From positions 75,255 to 139,254 of the forward strand of contig DUML01000082.1 in assembly GCA_012839895.1 (NCBI GenBank): 64,000 bases of DNA. The letters run 5' to 3'. Position numbers and translations under genes: made by a program. The stretch comes from Peptococcaceae bacterium (GTDB lineage: Bacteria > Bacillota > Desulfitobacteriia > Desulfitobacteriales > Syntrophobotulaceae). Position 1 is the first letter of the stretch. The number at the start of each line of letters is the position of its first letter. Under the pieces are notes generated by a model that was not told the DNA's origin, made no database searches, and worked only from the letters and a program-made list of their open reading frames with translations. Shown piece by piece: positions 19,364-28,517 of this stretch.

Positions 19364-19603
19364 TCAGCCCTCCAGTTCAAAAAAATAATCTTCAATAACG
19401 GGATTGGCCAAAAGTTTGCGGCAGATTTCATCCATTACTTCTTCAGCTTTGGCCTTATTGGCTTCAGCTAAGGTGACTTCCATAAACTTACCTATCCGGA
19501 CTGAATCTACAGGATAACCCATAGTTTTTAAAGACCTTTCCACAGCGCTGCCCTGAGGATCAAGAATACTTTTTTTCAGAGTTACAATTACCTTAGCTTT
19601 CAC
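19364..19603 (-). CDS. purS: FGAM synthase, PurS subunit
   Basis: Small scaffold subunit that joins PurQ to PurL in Gram-positives. 79 residues, with the family pattern [22 protein letters not shown] at 19603 is preferred over TTG at 19609, because the site AGGGAGG is 9 bases before the GTG but only 3 before the TTG, and the protein then begins MKAKV as in relatives. The gene overlaps the 3' end of purC by about 11 bases. Confidence 0.92.
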   Translation of the reverse strand: MKAKVIVTLKKSILDPQGSAVERSLKTMGYPVDSVRIGKFMEVTLAEANKAKAEEVMDEICRKLLANPVIEDYFFELEG

Positions 19604-20315
19604 TGGCAATAACCTCCCTTAAACGTTTGTATACTTCGCTATAAGCTTCCTCCACTTGGCCTAAATCTCTGCGGAAGCGGTCTTTATCTAATTTTTTCCC
19701 GGTAGCTTTATCCCAAAAGCGGCATGTATCAGGAGAAATCTCATCACCCAAGAACACTTGCCCGTCACAAAGGCCAAATTCCAGTTTAAAATCAACCAGA
19801 TCTATTCCGGCCTTAGCAGCCAGTTCGATCATTAATTCATTCACCCTTATGGCCATTTGTTTCATAGTCTTTAACTGGTCAGCAGTTGCCCACCCCAAAG
19901 CCAGGGCATGGGTATCGTTCACCAGGGGATCGCCAAGGCTGTCATTCTTGTAATATAGTTCCAAAACTGGAGATGTTAAAGCGTAGCCCTCTTCTTTGCC
20001 AACCCTTTTGGCTAAACTGCCGGCAACAATATTTCGAACAACAATTTCTAAAGGAATCATCTTAAGACGCCTAACAATTTGTTCCCTGTCACTGATAATT
20101 TCAACAAAATGATTAGCCACGCCGTTTTTTTGCAGATAGGTAAACATCATGGCTGACATTTTATTATTAATAATTCCTTTATCCACGATAGTACCTTTCT
20201 TGAGGCCGTTAAAAGCAGTGGCATCATCCTTGTACTCCACCAAGTAGATGTCTTGCTCAGCGGTCTCATAGATTTTCTTGGCTTTGCCCTCATACAGCAG
20301 CTTTAGTTTTTCCAT
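19593..20315 (-). CDS. purC: SAICAR synthase
   Basis: Joins CAIR and aspartate with ATP (step 8). The 240-residue protein starts [18 protein letters not shown], the typical opening, and carries [12 protein letters not shown] and LVDFKLEFG. The ATG follows AAGGGGG. Normal length; its end overlaps the start of purS. Confidence 0.96.
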   Translation of the reverse strand: MEKLKLLYEGKAKKIYETAEQDIYLVEYKDDATAFNGLKKGTIVDKGIINNKMSAMMFTYLQKNGVANHFVEIISDREQIVRRLKMIPLEIVVRNIVAGSLAKRVGKEEGYALTSPVLELYYKNDSLGDPLVNDTHALALGWATADQLKTMKQMAIRVNELMIELAAKAGIDLVDFKLEFGLCDGQVFLGDEISPDTCRFWDKATGKKLDKDRFRRDLGQVEEAYSEVYKRLREVIASES

Positions 20316-20463
20316 GGCAATATCCCCCTTTTTTTACTTAAGAATAATGACTTTTTTATAATTCTAAATTTAATGTTGTCGGTCAGAAGTGATAACGTAA
20401 TAAAATACCTAATTTTTGCAACTTTATTACCCGAGAAAGCCTACTTAAATTGCTATAGTAACA

Positions 20464-21762
20464 TTACTTGAGTAAGCCTACCCTGCGGAAAATATAATCG
20501 ACATTCTTGGTGTGATAACTATAATCAAATAATTCTTCAACTTCCTCTTCAGTCAAGACTTTCCTAATGTCTTTATCTTTAAGAACATATTCTTTAAAAG
20601 ATGATTTTGTATCCCAGGCCTTGAGAGCATTACGCTGTACCCAGGCATAAGCAGTCTCCCTGCTGACTTTTTTCTCGACCAAGGCCAGGAGCACTCTCTG
20701 GGAAAAAATTAAGCCATAGACCTTCTCCATATTCTCCAGCATTTGTTCAGGGAAGACTCGTAAACCTTCCAACATTTGGATAGTTTTGTGGAGCATGTAA
20801 TCCAAGGCAATTGTACTGTCCGGTATAATAACCCGCTCCGCCGAAGAATGAGAAATATCCCTTTCATGCCAAAGTGCCACGTTTTCCAAGGCCACAAGAG
20901 CATTAGCCCTGAGCAGCCTGGCCATTCCACAGATTCTTTCGGCAATAACGGGATTCTTTTTATGGGGCATAGCTGAAGAACCTTTTTGTCCTTGGCCAAA
21001 GGGTTCTTCCACTTCATGGACATCTGTACGCTGCAAGTTGCGGATCTCGGTAGCGATTTTTTCCAAGGAAGCGGCAATACCGGCCAGTATGGAAACATAA
21101 AAAGCATGCCTGTCTCTTTGGATAATCTGGGTTGAAACCGGAGCATATTTAAGCCCGAGGCTTTGACAAACCCATTCTTCCACTTGCGGATCAACATTAG
21201 CAAAGGTACCTACCGCACCGGAGATCTTGCCCACGCGAATTTCTTCCTTAGCACAAAGGAGCCTCTCTTTTTGACGGCAAATTTCATCATACCAAAGAGC
21301 AAATTTTAACCCGAAGGTAGTAGGTTCGGCATGAATACCATGGGAACGCCCCATTTGGATGGTATCTTTATATTGGAGGGCCTTCTCAGCCAATACTTCC
21401 TTAAGCCGATCGATTTTAGCTAAAAGTAAATCCGAGGCTTCTACTAATTGCAGGGAGAGAGCGGTATCTAAAATATCTGAAGAAGTCAGCCCCAAATGAA
21501 TATACTTGGCTTCTTCCCCAACGTTCTCGGCAACATTGGTTAAAAAAGCAATTACATCATGCTGGACGACCTCTTCAATTTCTTTAACCCTCTCCCAGGA
21601 AAAAGCCGCCTTTTTCTTTATTTGCTCCACAGCTTCCTGAGGGATTTTCCCAATTCTGGCCCAACCTTCGCAAGCAGCGATTTCAATTTTCAGCCAAAGG
21701 TTAAGCCTGTTTTCATCTGTCCAGATTTTTCCCATTTCCGGCAATGTATAGCGTTCAATCAT
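20464..21762 (-). CDS. purB: Adenylosuccinate lyase
   Basis: Removes fumarate from SAICAR and adenylosuccinate; homotetramer of the fumarase/aspartase superfamily. 432 residues. Signature GSSAMPHKKNP near residue 262-272; catalytic His in GRSHGIHAEPTTFG and HDVIAFL. The ATG follows AGAGGAG. A 148-base AT-rich gap separates it from purC, so an internal processing site or promoter is possible, though none is clear. Confidence 0.97.
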   Translation of the reverse strand: MIERYTLPEMGKIWTDENRLNLWLKIEIAACEGWARIGKIPQEAVEQIKKKAAFSWERVKEIEEVVQHDVIAFLTNVAENVGEEAKYIHLGLTSSDILDTALSLQLVEASDLLLAKIDRLKEVLAEKALQYKDTIQMGRSHGIHAEPTTFGLKFALWYDEICRQKERLLCAKEEIRVGKISGAVGTFANVDPQVEEWVCQSLGLKYAPVSTQIIQRDRHAFYVSILAGIAASLEKIATEIRNLQRTDVHEVEEPFGQGQKGSSAMPHKKNPVIAERICGMARLLRANALVALENVALWHERDISHSSAERVIIPDSTIALDYMLHKTIQMLEGLRVFPEQMLENMEKVYGLIFSQRVLLALVEKKVSRETAYAWVQRNALKAWDTKSSFKEYVLKDKDIRKVLTEEEVEELFDYSYHTKNVDYIFRRVGLLK

Positions 21763-21815
21763 AGGTATTCTCCTCTTTAATTTATCGGATTAAAGCTTTC
21801 TAAAGAATTTAGCTT

Positions 21816-22310
21816 TTAAGAATTAAGCCTTTTTTGAAGTTCTTGATCTTTAGTAACAACCTCAGCCTGCATTTTTTCCCTATAAGCGAGCAAGTCGCTT
21901 TTCAGAGCCGGGTCATTTAAACTCAGCATCTCAACGGCCAGCAAAGCGGCATTTTTAGCGCCATTAATGCCAACCGTTGCTACCGGAATACCGGGTGGCA
22001 TTTGGACAATAGCATAGAGAGCGTCAACTCCTCCTAAAGCCCCGCTTTTAATCGGCACCCCGATTACCGGCAAAGTAGTTGCAGCCGCAATTACTCCCGG
22101 CAAATGAGCGGCTAAACCGGCACCGGCAATAATTATCTTTCCTCCTTGTTTCTCAAAGTTCTCCACCCATTCGATGGTTCTTTTCAGGGTACGGTGAGCG
22201 GAGGACACTTTAACTTCCAGAGCTACCCCAAATTGCTTTAAAACCTTCACAGCCTCTTCCATAACCGGAAAATCGGAATCACTTCCCATAACAATGCCAA
22301 CTTTATTCAC
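21816..22310 (-). CDS. purE: N5-CAIR mutase-type PurE (class I)
   Basis: Carboxylation step giving CAIR. About 164 residues with GSDSDFPVMEEA, SSAHRT (catalytic His), AGAGLAAHLPG and the IVQMPPGIPVATV block typical of class I. GTG at 22310 is preferred: AAGGGGGA is 7 bases before it but touches the alternative TTG at 22316. First gene of the operon. The expected partner purK (N5-CAIR synthetase) is missing between purE and purB; in a CO2-rich anaerobe direct carboxylation of AIR may suffice, or purK lies elsewhere. Confidence 0.94.
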   Translation of the reverse strand: MNKVGIVMGSDSDFPVMEEAVKVLKQFGVALEVKVSSAHRTLKRTIEWVENFEKQGGKIIIAGAGLAAHLPGVIAAATTLPVIGVPIKSGALGGVDALYAIVQMPPGIPVATVGINGAKNAALLAVEMLSLNDPALKSDLLAYREKMQAEVVTKDQELQKRLNS

Positions 22311-22424
22311 GAACAATCCCCCTTAGCCGTTTTTTTGTAATAGAATTATTTTTTGTGCTTTGTTGCTTCTTATACATTTAATTCCTTGATTAATACTCGA
22401 TTTTAGGCTCTTGTCTTTAAAGTT

Positions 22425-22453
22425 ATTTTAACCGACATTAAAAAGGCGGTCAA
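22425..22453 (-). promoter_or_regulatory. Sigma-A promoter of the purine operon
   Basis: On the minus strand TTGACC (22453-22448) and TAAAAT (22430-22425) are exactly 17 bases apart. Transcription would begin near 22418, giving a leader of about 100 bases. I see no purine riboswitch in that leader. Confidence 0.85.
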
Positions 22454-22460
22454 TAATATT

Positions 22461-22498
22461 TCCGAACATTTTTATTAAAGGTTTTAATAATGTTCGAT
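22461..22498. promoter_or_regulatory. PurR-box pair upstream of purE
   Basis: CCGAACATT (22462-22470) and its inverted copy AATGTTCG (22489-22496), 18 bases apart, match the paired PurBoxes of the Bacillus PurR repressor. They lie just upstream of the -35 box, as in the B. subtilis pur operon. Repression relieved by PRPP is inferred from that system; purR itself is not in the window. Confidence 0.82.
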
Positions 22499-22587
22499 TT
22501 TTTCTGCCGCTTTCTATCCTTTTATCTTTCTGGAACTGAAGGAAATATTCCGCCGTTTTTCAAAGCTCCCAAAACAAAAAAGACTGT

Positions 22588-22631
22588 TAAAAAAACTGCT
22601 GCCAATACCTATTTCCTTTGGCATTGGCAGC
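22588..22631 (-). terminator. Intrinsic terminator after the HD-GYP gene
   Basis: On the minus strand GCTGCCAAT (22631-22623) pairs with ATTGGCAGC (22606-22598), and AGTTTTTTT follows. It isolates the HD-GYP gene from the pur operon promoter. Confidence 0.9.
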
Positions 22632-22665
22632 TGATACAATATTTAATTGCTTAAAAGTGTTTTAT

Positions 22666-23733
22666 CTAAAAGTTTTCCACTTTGACAATCACAAGGTTTA
22701 AATGGTTTGCCAGGTCTATATCAATAGGTTTAGACAAAGGTCTATCACCATTGTAAATAACCCGCACTACCGGCCTGTTTGGCAGCCCTGGATTTTGCCG
22801 AATCACATTGCCCCGCATACCATTACTCAAGAGAACACCTAATCCATTGGGATAGGCGGCAATATTTTTAACAAAAAGCCGCACAATCTGGGGATCAAAT
22901 TGAAAGCCCGACTGTGCCATTACATACTCATAAGCCTGATTCGGTTCCAGAGCATCGCGATAAGGCCTTTTACTCGTTAAAGCATCATAGACATCTGCAA
23001 TGGCGGCAATTCTGCCATACTCGTGGATGGCATTACCTTTTATTCCCCGGGGATAGCCGCCGCCTATCCATTTTTCATGGTGCTGATAAGCCACATGAGC
23101 GGAATTAATGCTGAAATCACGATATCTGCGGACAAAATCAAAGCCAAAAGACGGATGTTTCTTTATCTCTTCAAAATCCTCTTTACTGAGAGAACCTTTC
23201 TTGTTGACAATTTGTTTAGGGACATTTGTTTTACCTATATCATGCAATAAAACACCCATTCCCATCTCAAGGAGTTTGTTTTGATTATAACCCTTAGCCA
23301 TACCTAAAACTAAGGACAAAACAGTTGTATTCACGGAATGATGATATGTATATTCATCATAACCGTGAATATCAGTTAAACTGTTCAAGACATCACAACT
23401 ACAAAGTAAATCTTCAATTATCATGGAGACTGCATTGCGAACAGAATCAGTATCAATATCGGTTTTGCTGTTGTTGCCCAATGCTTTAGTCACGCCATGA
23501 ACAGCTTGGTAGGCTACTTCCTTAGTCTTATCTGAAATGGCATGTTTAACGTCTACATCTTCAAAACGTTCATCTTTGATGAACAGCATATCAAAGCCTA
23601 ACTGCTTTAACCTGTTCAAATATTTCGACGTTAGAGCCACACCTTCCGCCAACAGAACCCTTCCGTTGGCATCGCGGACAGCTTTGGCCAACACTGAACC
23701 CTCTGGAATAAAATTAATATTAACAAGTCTCAT
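22666..23733 (-). CDS. HD-GYP domain protein, probable c-di-GMP phosphodiesterase
   Basis: 355 residues. An N-terminal region of about 110 residues without a clear sensor or membrane helix precedes an HD-GYP domain at about residues 115-285. Key motifs: HDIGK at 164-168, HHE at 218-220, the GGGYPRG (GYP) signature, and IADVYDALTSKRPYR. The metal ligands for c-di-GMP hydrolysis appear intact. ATG at 23733 has a GGGGAA site; a TTG at 23775 is possible but weaker. Predicted to be cytoplasmic. It stands alone, with its own promoter and terminator. The C-terminal 80 residues after the domain are not assigned. Confidence 0.88.
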   Translation of the reverse strand: MRLVNINFIPEGSVLAKAVRDANGRVLLAEGVALTSKYLNRLKQLGFDMLFIKDERFEDVDVKHAISDKTKEVAYQAVHGVTKALGNNSKTDIDTDSVRNAVSMIIEDLLCSCDVLNSLTDIHGYDEYTYHHSVNTTVLSLVLGMAKGYNQNKLLEMGMGVLLHDIGKTNVPKQIVNKKGSLSKEDFEEIKKHPSFGFDFVRRYRDFSINSAHVAYQHHEKWIGGGYPRGIKGNAIHEYGRIAAIADVYDALTSKRPYRDALEPNQAYEYVMAQSGFQFDPQIVRLFVKNIAAYPNGLGVLLSNGMRGNVIRQNPGLPNRPVVRVIYNGDRPLSKPIDIDLANHLNLVIVKVENF

Positions 23734-23780
23734 GCGTTTTCGTTCCCCATGAATATTTCCCACATCGTTTACCAAAATAA

Positions 23781-23809
23781 ATTATAGACGGGCATACTAC
23801 TAAGAGCAA
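23781..23809 (-). promoter_or_regulatory. Promoter of the HD-GYP gene
   Basis: Minus strand TTGCTC (23809-23804), a 17-base spacer, then TATAAT (23786-23781). About 45 bases before the chosen ATG. Confidence 0.7.
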
Positions 23810-23899
23810 GTAAAATGGAAAAATAATCTAAGTTTATTTTTTTACCGGGAAATATGTCAAAATGCAGCCTCGTATTTCTTAATAAAGTGTTATACCACC

Positions 23900-23928
23900 T
23901 TGAATCGCCAATATTTTTATGATATAAA
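23900..23928 (+). promoter_or_regulatory. Promoter of the marR gene
   Basis: TTGAAT (23900-23905), a 17-base spacer, TATAAA (23923-23928). Divergent from the HD-GYP promoter about 90 bases away. Confidence 0.6.
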
Positions 23929-24006
23929 AGGTGAAGACAAAGGTAGACCGGGGCCAAAATTTACCCGGCTAAGCTAATAATTATTATTTTTAATAAGAGG
24001 TATATT

Positions 24007-24459
24007 ATGGATAATACAGCCGATCAATCCCTACTTTCTCTTTTCAAAGAGATAAGAACCCTGATTGATAAATATCTCAAGACTAAATTAAACTTGGGCA
24101 ACTTCACTATGCCGCAAACTATGATTATGTATTACTTAGGACAGTCCGGAAAAATGAAAATCAGTGAACTTAGCGAGAAAATGGGACTTACTAACAGCAC
24201 TGTTTCCGGAATAGTGGACAGGCTTGAAGACCAAGGAGTTGTAAGCCGAACCAGAAGCACCTCGGACAGAAGAGTAGTATATGTGGAACTGAACCCTGAA
24301 TACGCAAAGAAACTGCAGGATATTCATGATAATCTGGATAAATATTTTGAGGAAATCCTTGCTGCTCTCCCCCCCGAGCAGGTTACTAGCATTTATCAAA
24401 CCCTGGCGGCCTTAAGAAATACAATCTTAGACCATTTGAATTATTCTTCCCAAGATTAA
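24007..24459 (+). CDS. MarR-family transcriptional regulator
   Basis: 150-residue winged-helix regulator. The recognition helix region ISELSEKMGLTNSTVSGIVDRLEDQG (residues 56-81) and the wing with SDRRVVYVELN are typical. It presumably acts as a dimer on DNA; the ligand is unknown. It starts at ATG after AGAGG. The gene is followed by its own terminator and then a peptidase gene, so regulation of the peptidase is possible but unproven. Confidence 0.87.
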   Translation: MDNTADQSLLSLFKEIRTLIDKYLKTKLNLGNFTMPQTMIMYYLGQSGKMKISELSEKMGLTNSTVSGIVDRLEDQGVVSRTRSTSDRRVVYVELNPEYAKKLQDIHDNLDKYFEEILAALPPEQVTSIYQTLAALRNTILDHLNYSSQD

Positions 24460-24474
24460 ATACCAAAAAATAGA

Positions 24475-24504
24475 AAAGGGCGGTACAGCAATCCGCTCTT
24501 TTTT
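24475..24504 (+). terminator. Intrinsic terminator between marR and pepV
   Basis: AGGGCGG and CCGCTCT pair with one G-U, followed by TTTTTT. Short but well formed; readthrough into the peptidase gene is possible. Confidence 0.7.
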
Positions 24505-24520
24505 AAGTTTAGGAGGTCTT

Positions 24521-25963
24521 ATGTCCAAGCCGTTCAATATTAAAAATTATCAAGAAGAAATAATTCAAGCCCTTCAGGAATGCCTAAAGATCAAGAGTAT
24601 TTCCGGCCAAGAAGAGGGTATTCGCCAGGCCTTGGATTACTACCTTAACCTGGGGAAAAAATTGGGCTTTAAAGCTACTAATGTCGATAATCTCGGTGGA
24701 ATCATCGAATTTGGCGAAGGGCAGAAAACAATTGGTATTATTGTTCACTTGGACACTGTACCGGAGGGCCAAGGCTGGAATTATCCCCCTTTTGCCGGCC
24801 AGATCCAAGAGGGCAAAATTTACGGTCGGGGGGCAATCGATGACAAGGGGCCGGCCATCGCAGTTCTTTATGCTCTTAAAGCAATTAAGGATGCCGGAAT
24901 AAAGCCACAATGTAAAGTACAGATCATTATCGGTATTGATGAGGAAAGCGTTTGGAATACCACTCCTCAACTTTTAAATAAAATTAGAGAACCAGACTTT
25001 TCTTTTGTGCCTGATTCTAAGTTTCCTCTGGTTATTGCCGAAAAAGGGTTAATTTGGCTGGAAATAAAGAAGAATTTTCCTTCCATCTCCACAAATAATA
25101 CTTCAAGTTATCATCCAAATCCAAAATCCCACATTGTTATCAAACACCTACAGGGCGGGAGCGAGTCAATAAATATTGTTCCGGATTATTGTGAAGCTAT
25201 CTTAGAGATAACCAACCCTTTGCCCCAAGATATTAACGCCAAATTAAAGGAATATCTGCGAGAAGAGAAAGCAATTAATCCTGAGAAATCTCCCCGGATT
25301 GAACTTCATAAAAACGGCCAAGAATTAAAAATAGTCGCCCATGGCAAATCCGCTCATGCCTTCAATTGCCAAGAAGGCTATAATGCCATCTCCAGCTTAA
25401 TCCGTTTCTTAAGCCAACTGGATATAAGCAGTGAACAAAAAAAATTTTTGGATACCTATAATTCTAAAATTGGCCTGGATTGTCACGGTAAAGCGCTGGG
25501 GCTTGAGCTGGAGGATAAGCTAACAGGTAAGCTCACCCAAAGTCCAGGGTATATTCAGTTAGATGAAAAATCAGTTATTTTAAGAGTGGATATCCGCTTT
25601 CCGGCCAGCGTAAATCTAGCTTCGGTTCAAGCCAAAGTCCTGTCGGCTTATCAATGCTTTGAAGGCCATCTGGCAATAATCGATTCTCTGGAATCCCTCA
25701 ATTTTCCGGAAGACGAGCCTCATATCCAAACTCTGCTTAAAGTCTATAAGGATTATACCGGAGACCTGGAAGCCAAGCCTCTGGGGATGGGCGGGACAAC
25801 CTTCGCTAAAGCTTTTCAACGGGCAGTCGCTTTTGGGCCCACTTTCCCAGGAATGCCCAAAGTTGAACACCAGCCCGATGAATATATTGAAATAGAACAT
25901 CTTCTGAAGTGTACTGAAATTTACGCTCAAGCTATTCTGGAATTAGTATCCCCTCCAGAATAA
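24521..25963 (+). CDS. M20-family metallopeptidase, PepV/Sapep-like dipeptidase
   Basis: 480 residues. Zinc-dependent exopeptidase, probably cytoplasmic. Ligands: HLDTVPEG (His76, Asp78 region), GAIDDKGP (bridging Asp107) and DEES (Glu141-Glu142), followed by PDSKFP and the insert of the PepV group. The C-terminal GGTTFAKA and the final VEHQPDEYIEIEHL also fit. It starts at ATG after GGAGG. The 3' end overlaps the convergent membrane protein gene by 32 bases. The exact substrate (beta-Ala or other dipeptides) cannot be told from sequence. Confidence 0.85.
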   Translation: MSKPFNIKNYQEEIIQALQECLKIKSISGQEEGIRQALDYYLNLGKKLGFKATNVDNLGGIIEFGEGQKTIGIIVHLDTVPEGQGWNYPPFAGQIQEGKIYGRGAIDDKGPAIAVLYALKAIKDAGIKPQCKVQIIIGIDEESVWNTTPQLLNKIREPDFSFVPDSKFPLVIAEKGLIWLEIKKNFPSISTNNTSSYHPNPKSHIVIKHLQGGSESINIVPDYCEAILEITNPLPQDINAKLKEYLREEKAINPEKSPRIELHKNGQELKIVAHGKSAHAFNCQEGYNAISSLIRFLSQLDISSEQKKFLDTYNSKIGLDCHGKALGLELEDKLTGKLTQSPGYIQLDEKSVILRVDIRFPASVNLASVQAKVLSAYQCFEGHLAIIDSLESLNFPEDEPHIQTLLKVYKDYTGDLEAKPLGMGGTTFAKAFQRAVAFGPTFPGMPKVEHQPDEYIEIEHLLKCTEIYAQAILELVSPPE

Positions 25964-27029
25964 TATCGCCGCTCCCTGTTTGGAGATTAATATTGGGTAC
26001 GTTACTGCCAATAACCCCCTCAAGATATTGCTTGGTTTCCTCCCTGCTTATCTCTAATTCAGAGGCAAAACCTTCCATACTAATTTCCCCATATTCTGCC
26101 GAAGCTCGGAAGTAACCCTGTTGGTCACCAGGCAACTCGACCCTAATACTGCCGCCTTGGTTAGCACATAAAATTATATCTTCTTCCGCTACCTGCCTAT
26201 TACTTAGAAAGATTTCTCCATTTTTATTATAAACTTCAATTTTCCCGCTGATATCTTGCAGCTTGATTTCTCCGAATAAATTCTCAAGCTGGACATCACC
26301 TTGAATATTTTCCGCTTCAATACGGCCATACTTGGCCCAAGCCTGGACATTCCCCCCCAGGTTTTTTAATATAATTTCACCATTTTTATTATTAATTGTG
26401 AATTCCAGTCCCTTGGGGACCTTAATCGCATAGTTTACAGTTACTTGATAATTAGCTGTACCCTGCAAAAGTCCGATATCCCGTGTGAAAATTGACAGCG
26501 TCGGACCTTCATTAATCTCAATCAAATCCTTAGCAATTTGCTGGGCTGCTTCTTCGTCATTATTCTTAATAAGTACGCCGGCATCCACCTTAATAGTTTG
26601 ACCGTCATATTTTTCCACCCGGATTTGGCCGTTGCTGTTCTCAATTTGCAATTTATTTACTTGCCCGGCATCTATTGCATAGCTCCTGTTAATAATAGTT
26701 TGGTTTTTATAATAACCTATTTCCCCTAAGAAAACAGTGGCAAAATCGCTCTTTAAAAAACTATTTACACCATAAACTCCAGCGCTAATAAGTATTATTA
26801 GAATAGTTAATAAAATACTTAAGCCGTCAAGTCTGATTCTAGGCTGATCTTCCTTGGAAAAAGCAAGATAAGCTAGGATTTCTAACCCTAAGATTATCAG
26901 GATAACCGGCCACCAACGCAGGATTAAAACTGCTCCGTTATAGCCCCTAAGTTCACTTAAGATAAGTAAAAAACCGGTCGCAATTAAAAGAATGCCCATG
27001 GAAATGGTACCAACTCGCCACTTTCTCAT
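25932..27029 (-). CDS. Membrane-anchored DUF4097-type beta-repeat protein
   Basis: 365 residues. About four hydrophobic segments in the first 95 residues (LiaF/DUF5668-like membrane part), then a long region of short beta repeats with the recurring pattern NGEI/L-x-N-x-G (residues 130-350), as in DUF4097 'adhesin' domains. The repeat domain would form a beta helix outside or inside the membrane; topology is not certain. Last gene of the ECF-sigma operon, overlapping the upstream gene by one base (TAATG). Relation to LiaF-type envelope stress sensing is an inference. Confidence 0.75.
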   Translation of the reverse strand: MRKWRVGTISMGILLIATGFLLILSELRGYNGAVLILRWWPVILIILGLEILAYLAFSKEDQPRIRLDGLSILLTILIILISAGVYGVNSFLKSDFATVFLGEIGYYKNQTIINRSYAIDAGQVNKLQIENSNGQIRVEKYDGQTIKVDAGVLIKNNDEEAAQQIAKDLIEINEGPTLSIFTRDIGLLQGTANYQVTVNYAIKVPKGLEFTINNKNGEIILKNLGGNVQAWAKYGRIEAENIQGDVQLENLFGEIKLQDISGKIEVYNKNGEIFLSNRQVAEEDIILCANQGGSIRVELPGDQQGYFRASAEYGEISMEGFASELEISREETKQYLEGVIGSNVPNINLQTGSGDIILEGILIPE

Positions 27030-27901
27030 TATTCCTCTTCTCCTTTATTTGGGTTAGCAGAGGAATGCCCAGGGCCTTCTTCCCCTTCTGGAACCTTTTG
27101 GACCGGCAGTGGCGCTGGCTTCTCTTTATCTTTGCTCCCCAACATTAGTTTAATTCCGCCACCGATAAAAAGCAGGGCAATAATGCCGGTCCGGAAGTAT
27201 TCTCTTATCTGTCCATCGAAGAAAAAGGCAATTTGAGGTAACACTATTTTCTCCATGATCATAATTATCCCTACAGCAATCAGCCCGATGCCCAAATACT
27301 TCCCTGCTTTACCGCTAAATTGATTTTCCCGGAAAAAATCCCCCAAAAAAGTTGTTTCCGGCCTTTTCTCCGGATTGGAGACCAGGTGTAAAATATCGAA
27401 TATACTATAAAACCAAAGAACCGGCGTAAACATTAAGAGCAAAGAAAGATTAAGAAAATCACTTAAATAGAGAGTTAAAAGGAAAGCTAACATTAACTGA
27501 ATACCTTTTTCCATCTGCCCTACGTACATATGCCCAGCTCCGGGAATGATAGAAAAAGTCAAGGCAAGGATTTTCCCGTTTTGACCCTTTAACTCCTCTT
27601 CAAAAAGCTGCCAAGTCTCACTACCATTAGCACCCATTGTTTGCACTTCATCAAGCCTACGGTTCATGCGGTCAGCAAGTATCAAGCTGTCCACTAAAGC
27701 CACAAGAATAATAAAAGGCAAAATCACAAACGGTATTGGGTCATAGAAAACACCCCACATCACAAAAAACAATCCACCTAAAATTACAAAGGCAGTAGCT
27801 AAGAGGAACACTATACCCCTTTGCAAAAGTCCCAAATAAATATGACCGAGACCCGGAATCAAGGATAAAATAATGGTTAAAAATTTACTCTTTTTTTTCA
27901 T
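27029..27901 (-). CDS. Multi-pass membrane protein with duplicated TM2-like motif
   Basis: 290 residues with about seven hydrophobic helices. The sequence SLIPGLGHIYLGLLQRGI near the N-terminus is echoed by SIIPGAGHMYVGQMEKGI near residue 118, so the protein contains two copies of the TM2-type helix-loop-helix. The C-terminal 40 residues are charged and Pro/Gly-rich. ATG after AAGGAG. Third gene of the sigma operon. Function unknown. Confidence 0.65.
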   Translation of the reverse strand: MKKKSKFLTIILSLIPGLGHIYLGLLQRGIVFLLATAFVILGGLFFVMWGVFYDPIPFVILPFIILVALVDSLILADRMNRRLDEVQTMGANGSETWQLFEEELKGQNGKILALTFSIIPGAGHMYVGQMEKGIQLMLAFLLTLYLSDFLNLSLLLMFTPVLWFYSIFDILHLVSNPEKRPETTFLGDFFRENQFSGKAGKYLGIGLIAVGIIMIMEKIVLPQIAFFFDGQIREYFRTGIIALLFIGGGIKLMLGSKDKEKPAPLPVQKVPEGEEGPGHSSANPNKGEEE

Positions 27902-27905
27902 AAAT

Positions 27906-28517
27906 CTACTCCTTTTTAAGCTTAATAAAATAATCTAGAATAACTGGGCGTTTTGTTTCCAGTACTTTTTGGGTCCACCCGGTTTGAATTAAGCCTTGGG
28001 AAGATGAAGCTTTTTCCGCTACCCGTTCCCTTGCATGCAGATAGTCTGCGCTCTTGCTTAAACTGCCGGATAAATCGGCAAAGAAACCGCTCACCCAGAA
28101 AAACATGGCAATACCGGCTGCCGCACAGTAATAGATTAATAGGTTTACTTTCCGGTTGGGGTGTGCTTCTTTTTCCTCTCTTGCCTCTTTAATCCCAGAA
28201 CTATTAACCTCAGCCGAAATTCCCGAAGTTTGAATATTATCGCCAACCAATTTTGGAGGAGTTTTATTTAAATTATAATTTAAATTTTGTTCTTCAATAG
28301 CTTTCAGGACTTTAGCGGTGAAATCCTCTCCCAGCTTCGGAATGCCTTCTACGGCCAATCTATCTTCAATAATGCCAAGGTAAGTATCAAGACAAGTGGA
28401 GCACTCCAGAAGATGTTCTTCCATTCTGAGAGTTTGAGCTGCAGGCAAAGAACCGTCGGCATAAGCCAGCCATAAGTTATGCTCGTAGCATTGCAAGCCG
28501 ATATTATTCTTACTCAT
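27906..28517 (-). CDS. Anti-sigma factor with zinc-finger head and one TM helix
   Basis: 203 residues. N-terminal zinc-binding anti-sigma motif: His in the CYEHNLWLAYADG region, then HLLECSTC (HxxxCxxC). A low-complexity linker, one membrane helix at about residues 127-150 (IYYCAAAGIAMFFWV) and an outer C-terminal tail follow. By family knowledge it holds the ECF sigma factor at the membrane until a signal arrives. It overlaps the sigma gene by 4 bases (ATGA), the usual sigma/anti-sigma coupling. Confidence 0.83.
   Translation of the reverse strand: MSKNNIGLQCYEHNLWLAYADGSLPAAQTLRMEEHLLECSTCLDTYLGIIEDRLAVEGIPKLGEDFTAKVLKAIEEQNLNYNLNKTPPKLVGDNIQTSGISAEVNSSGIKEAREEKEAHPNRKVNLLIYYCAAAGIAMFFWVSGFFADLSGSLSKSADYLHARERVAEKASSSQGLIQTGWTQKVLETKRPVILDYFIKLKKE

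Noticed and set aside
20709-21203. 164-codon open frame on the minus strand inside purB
   Set aside because: Other frame of a clearly coding purB; Trp/Met/Leu-rich shadow sequence without a start site.
22317-22425. Purine riboswitch in the purE leader
   Set aside because: The leader is about 100 bases and lacks the conserved three-way junction sequences; only PurR boxes are supported.
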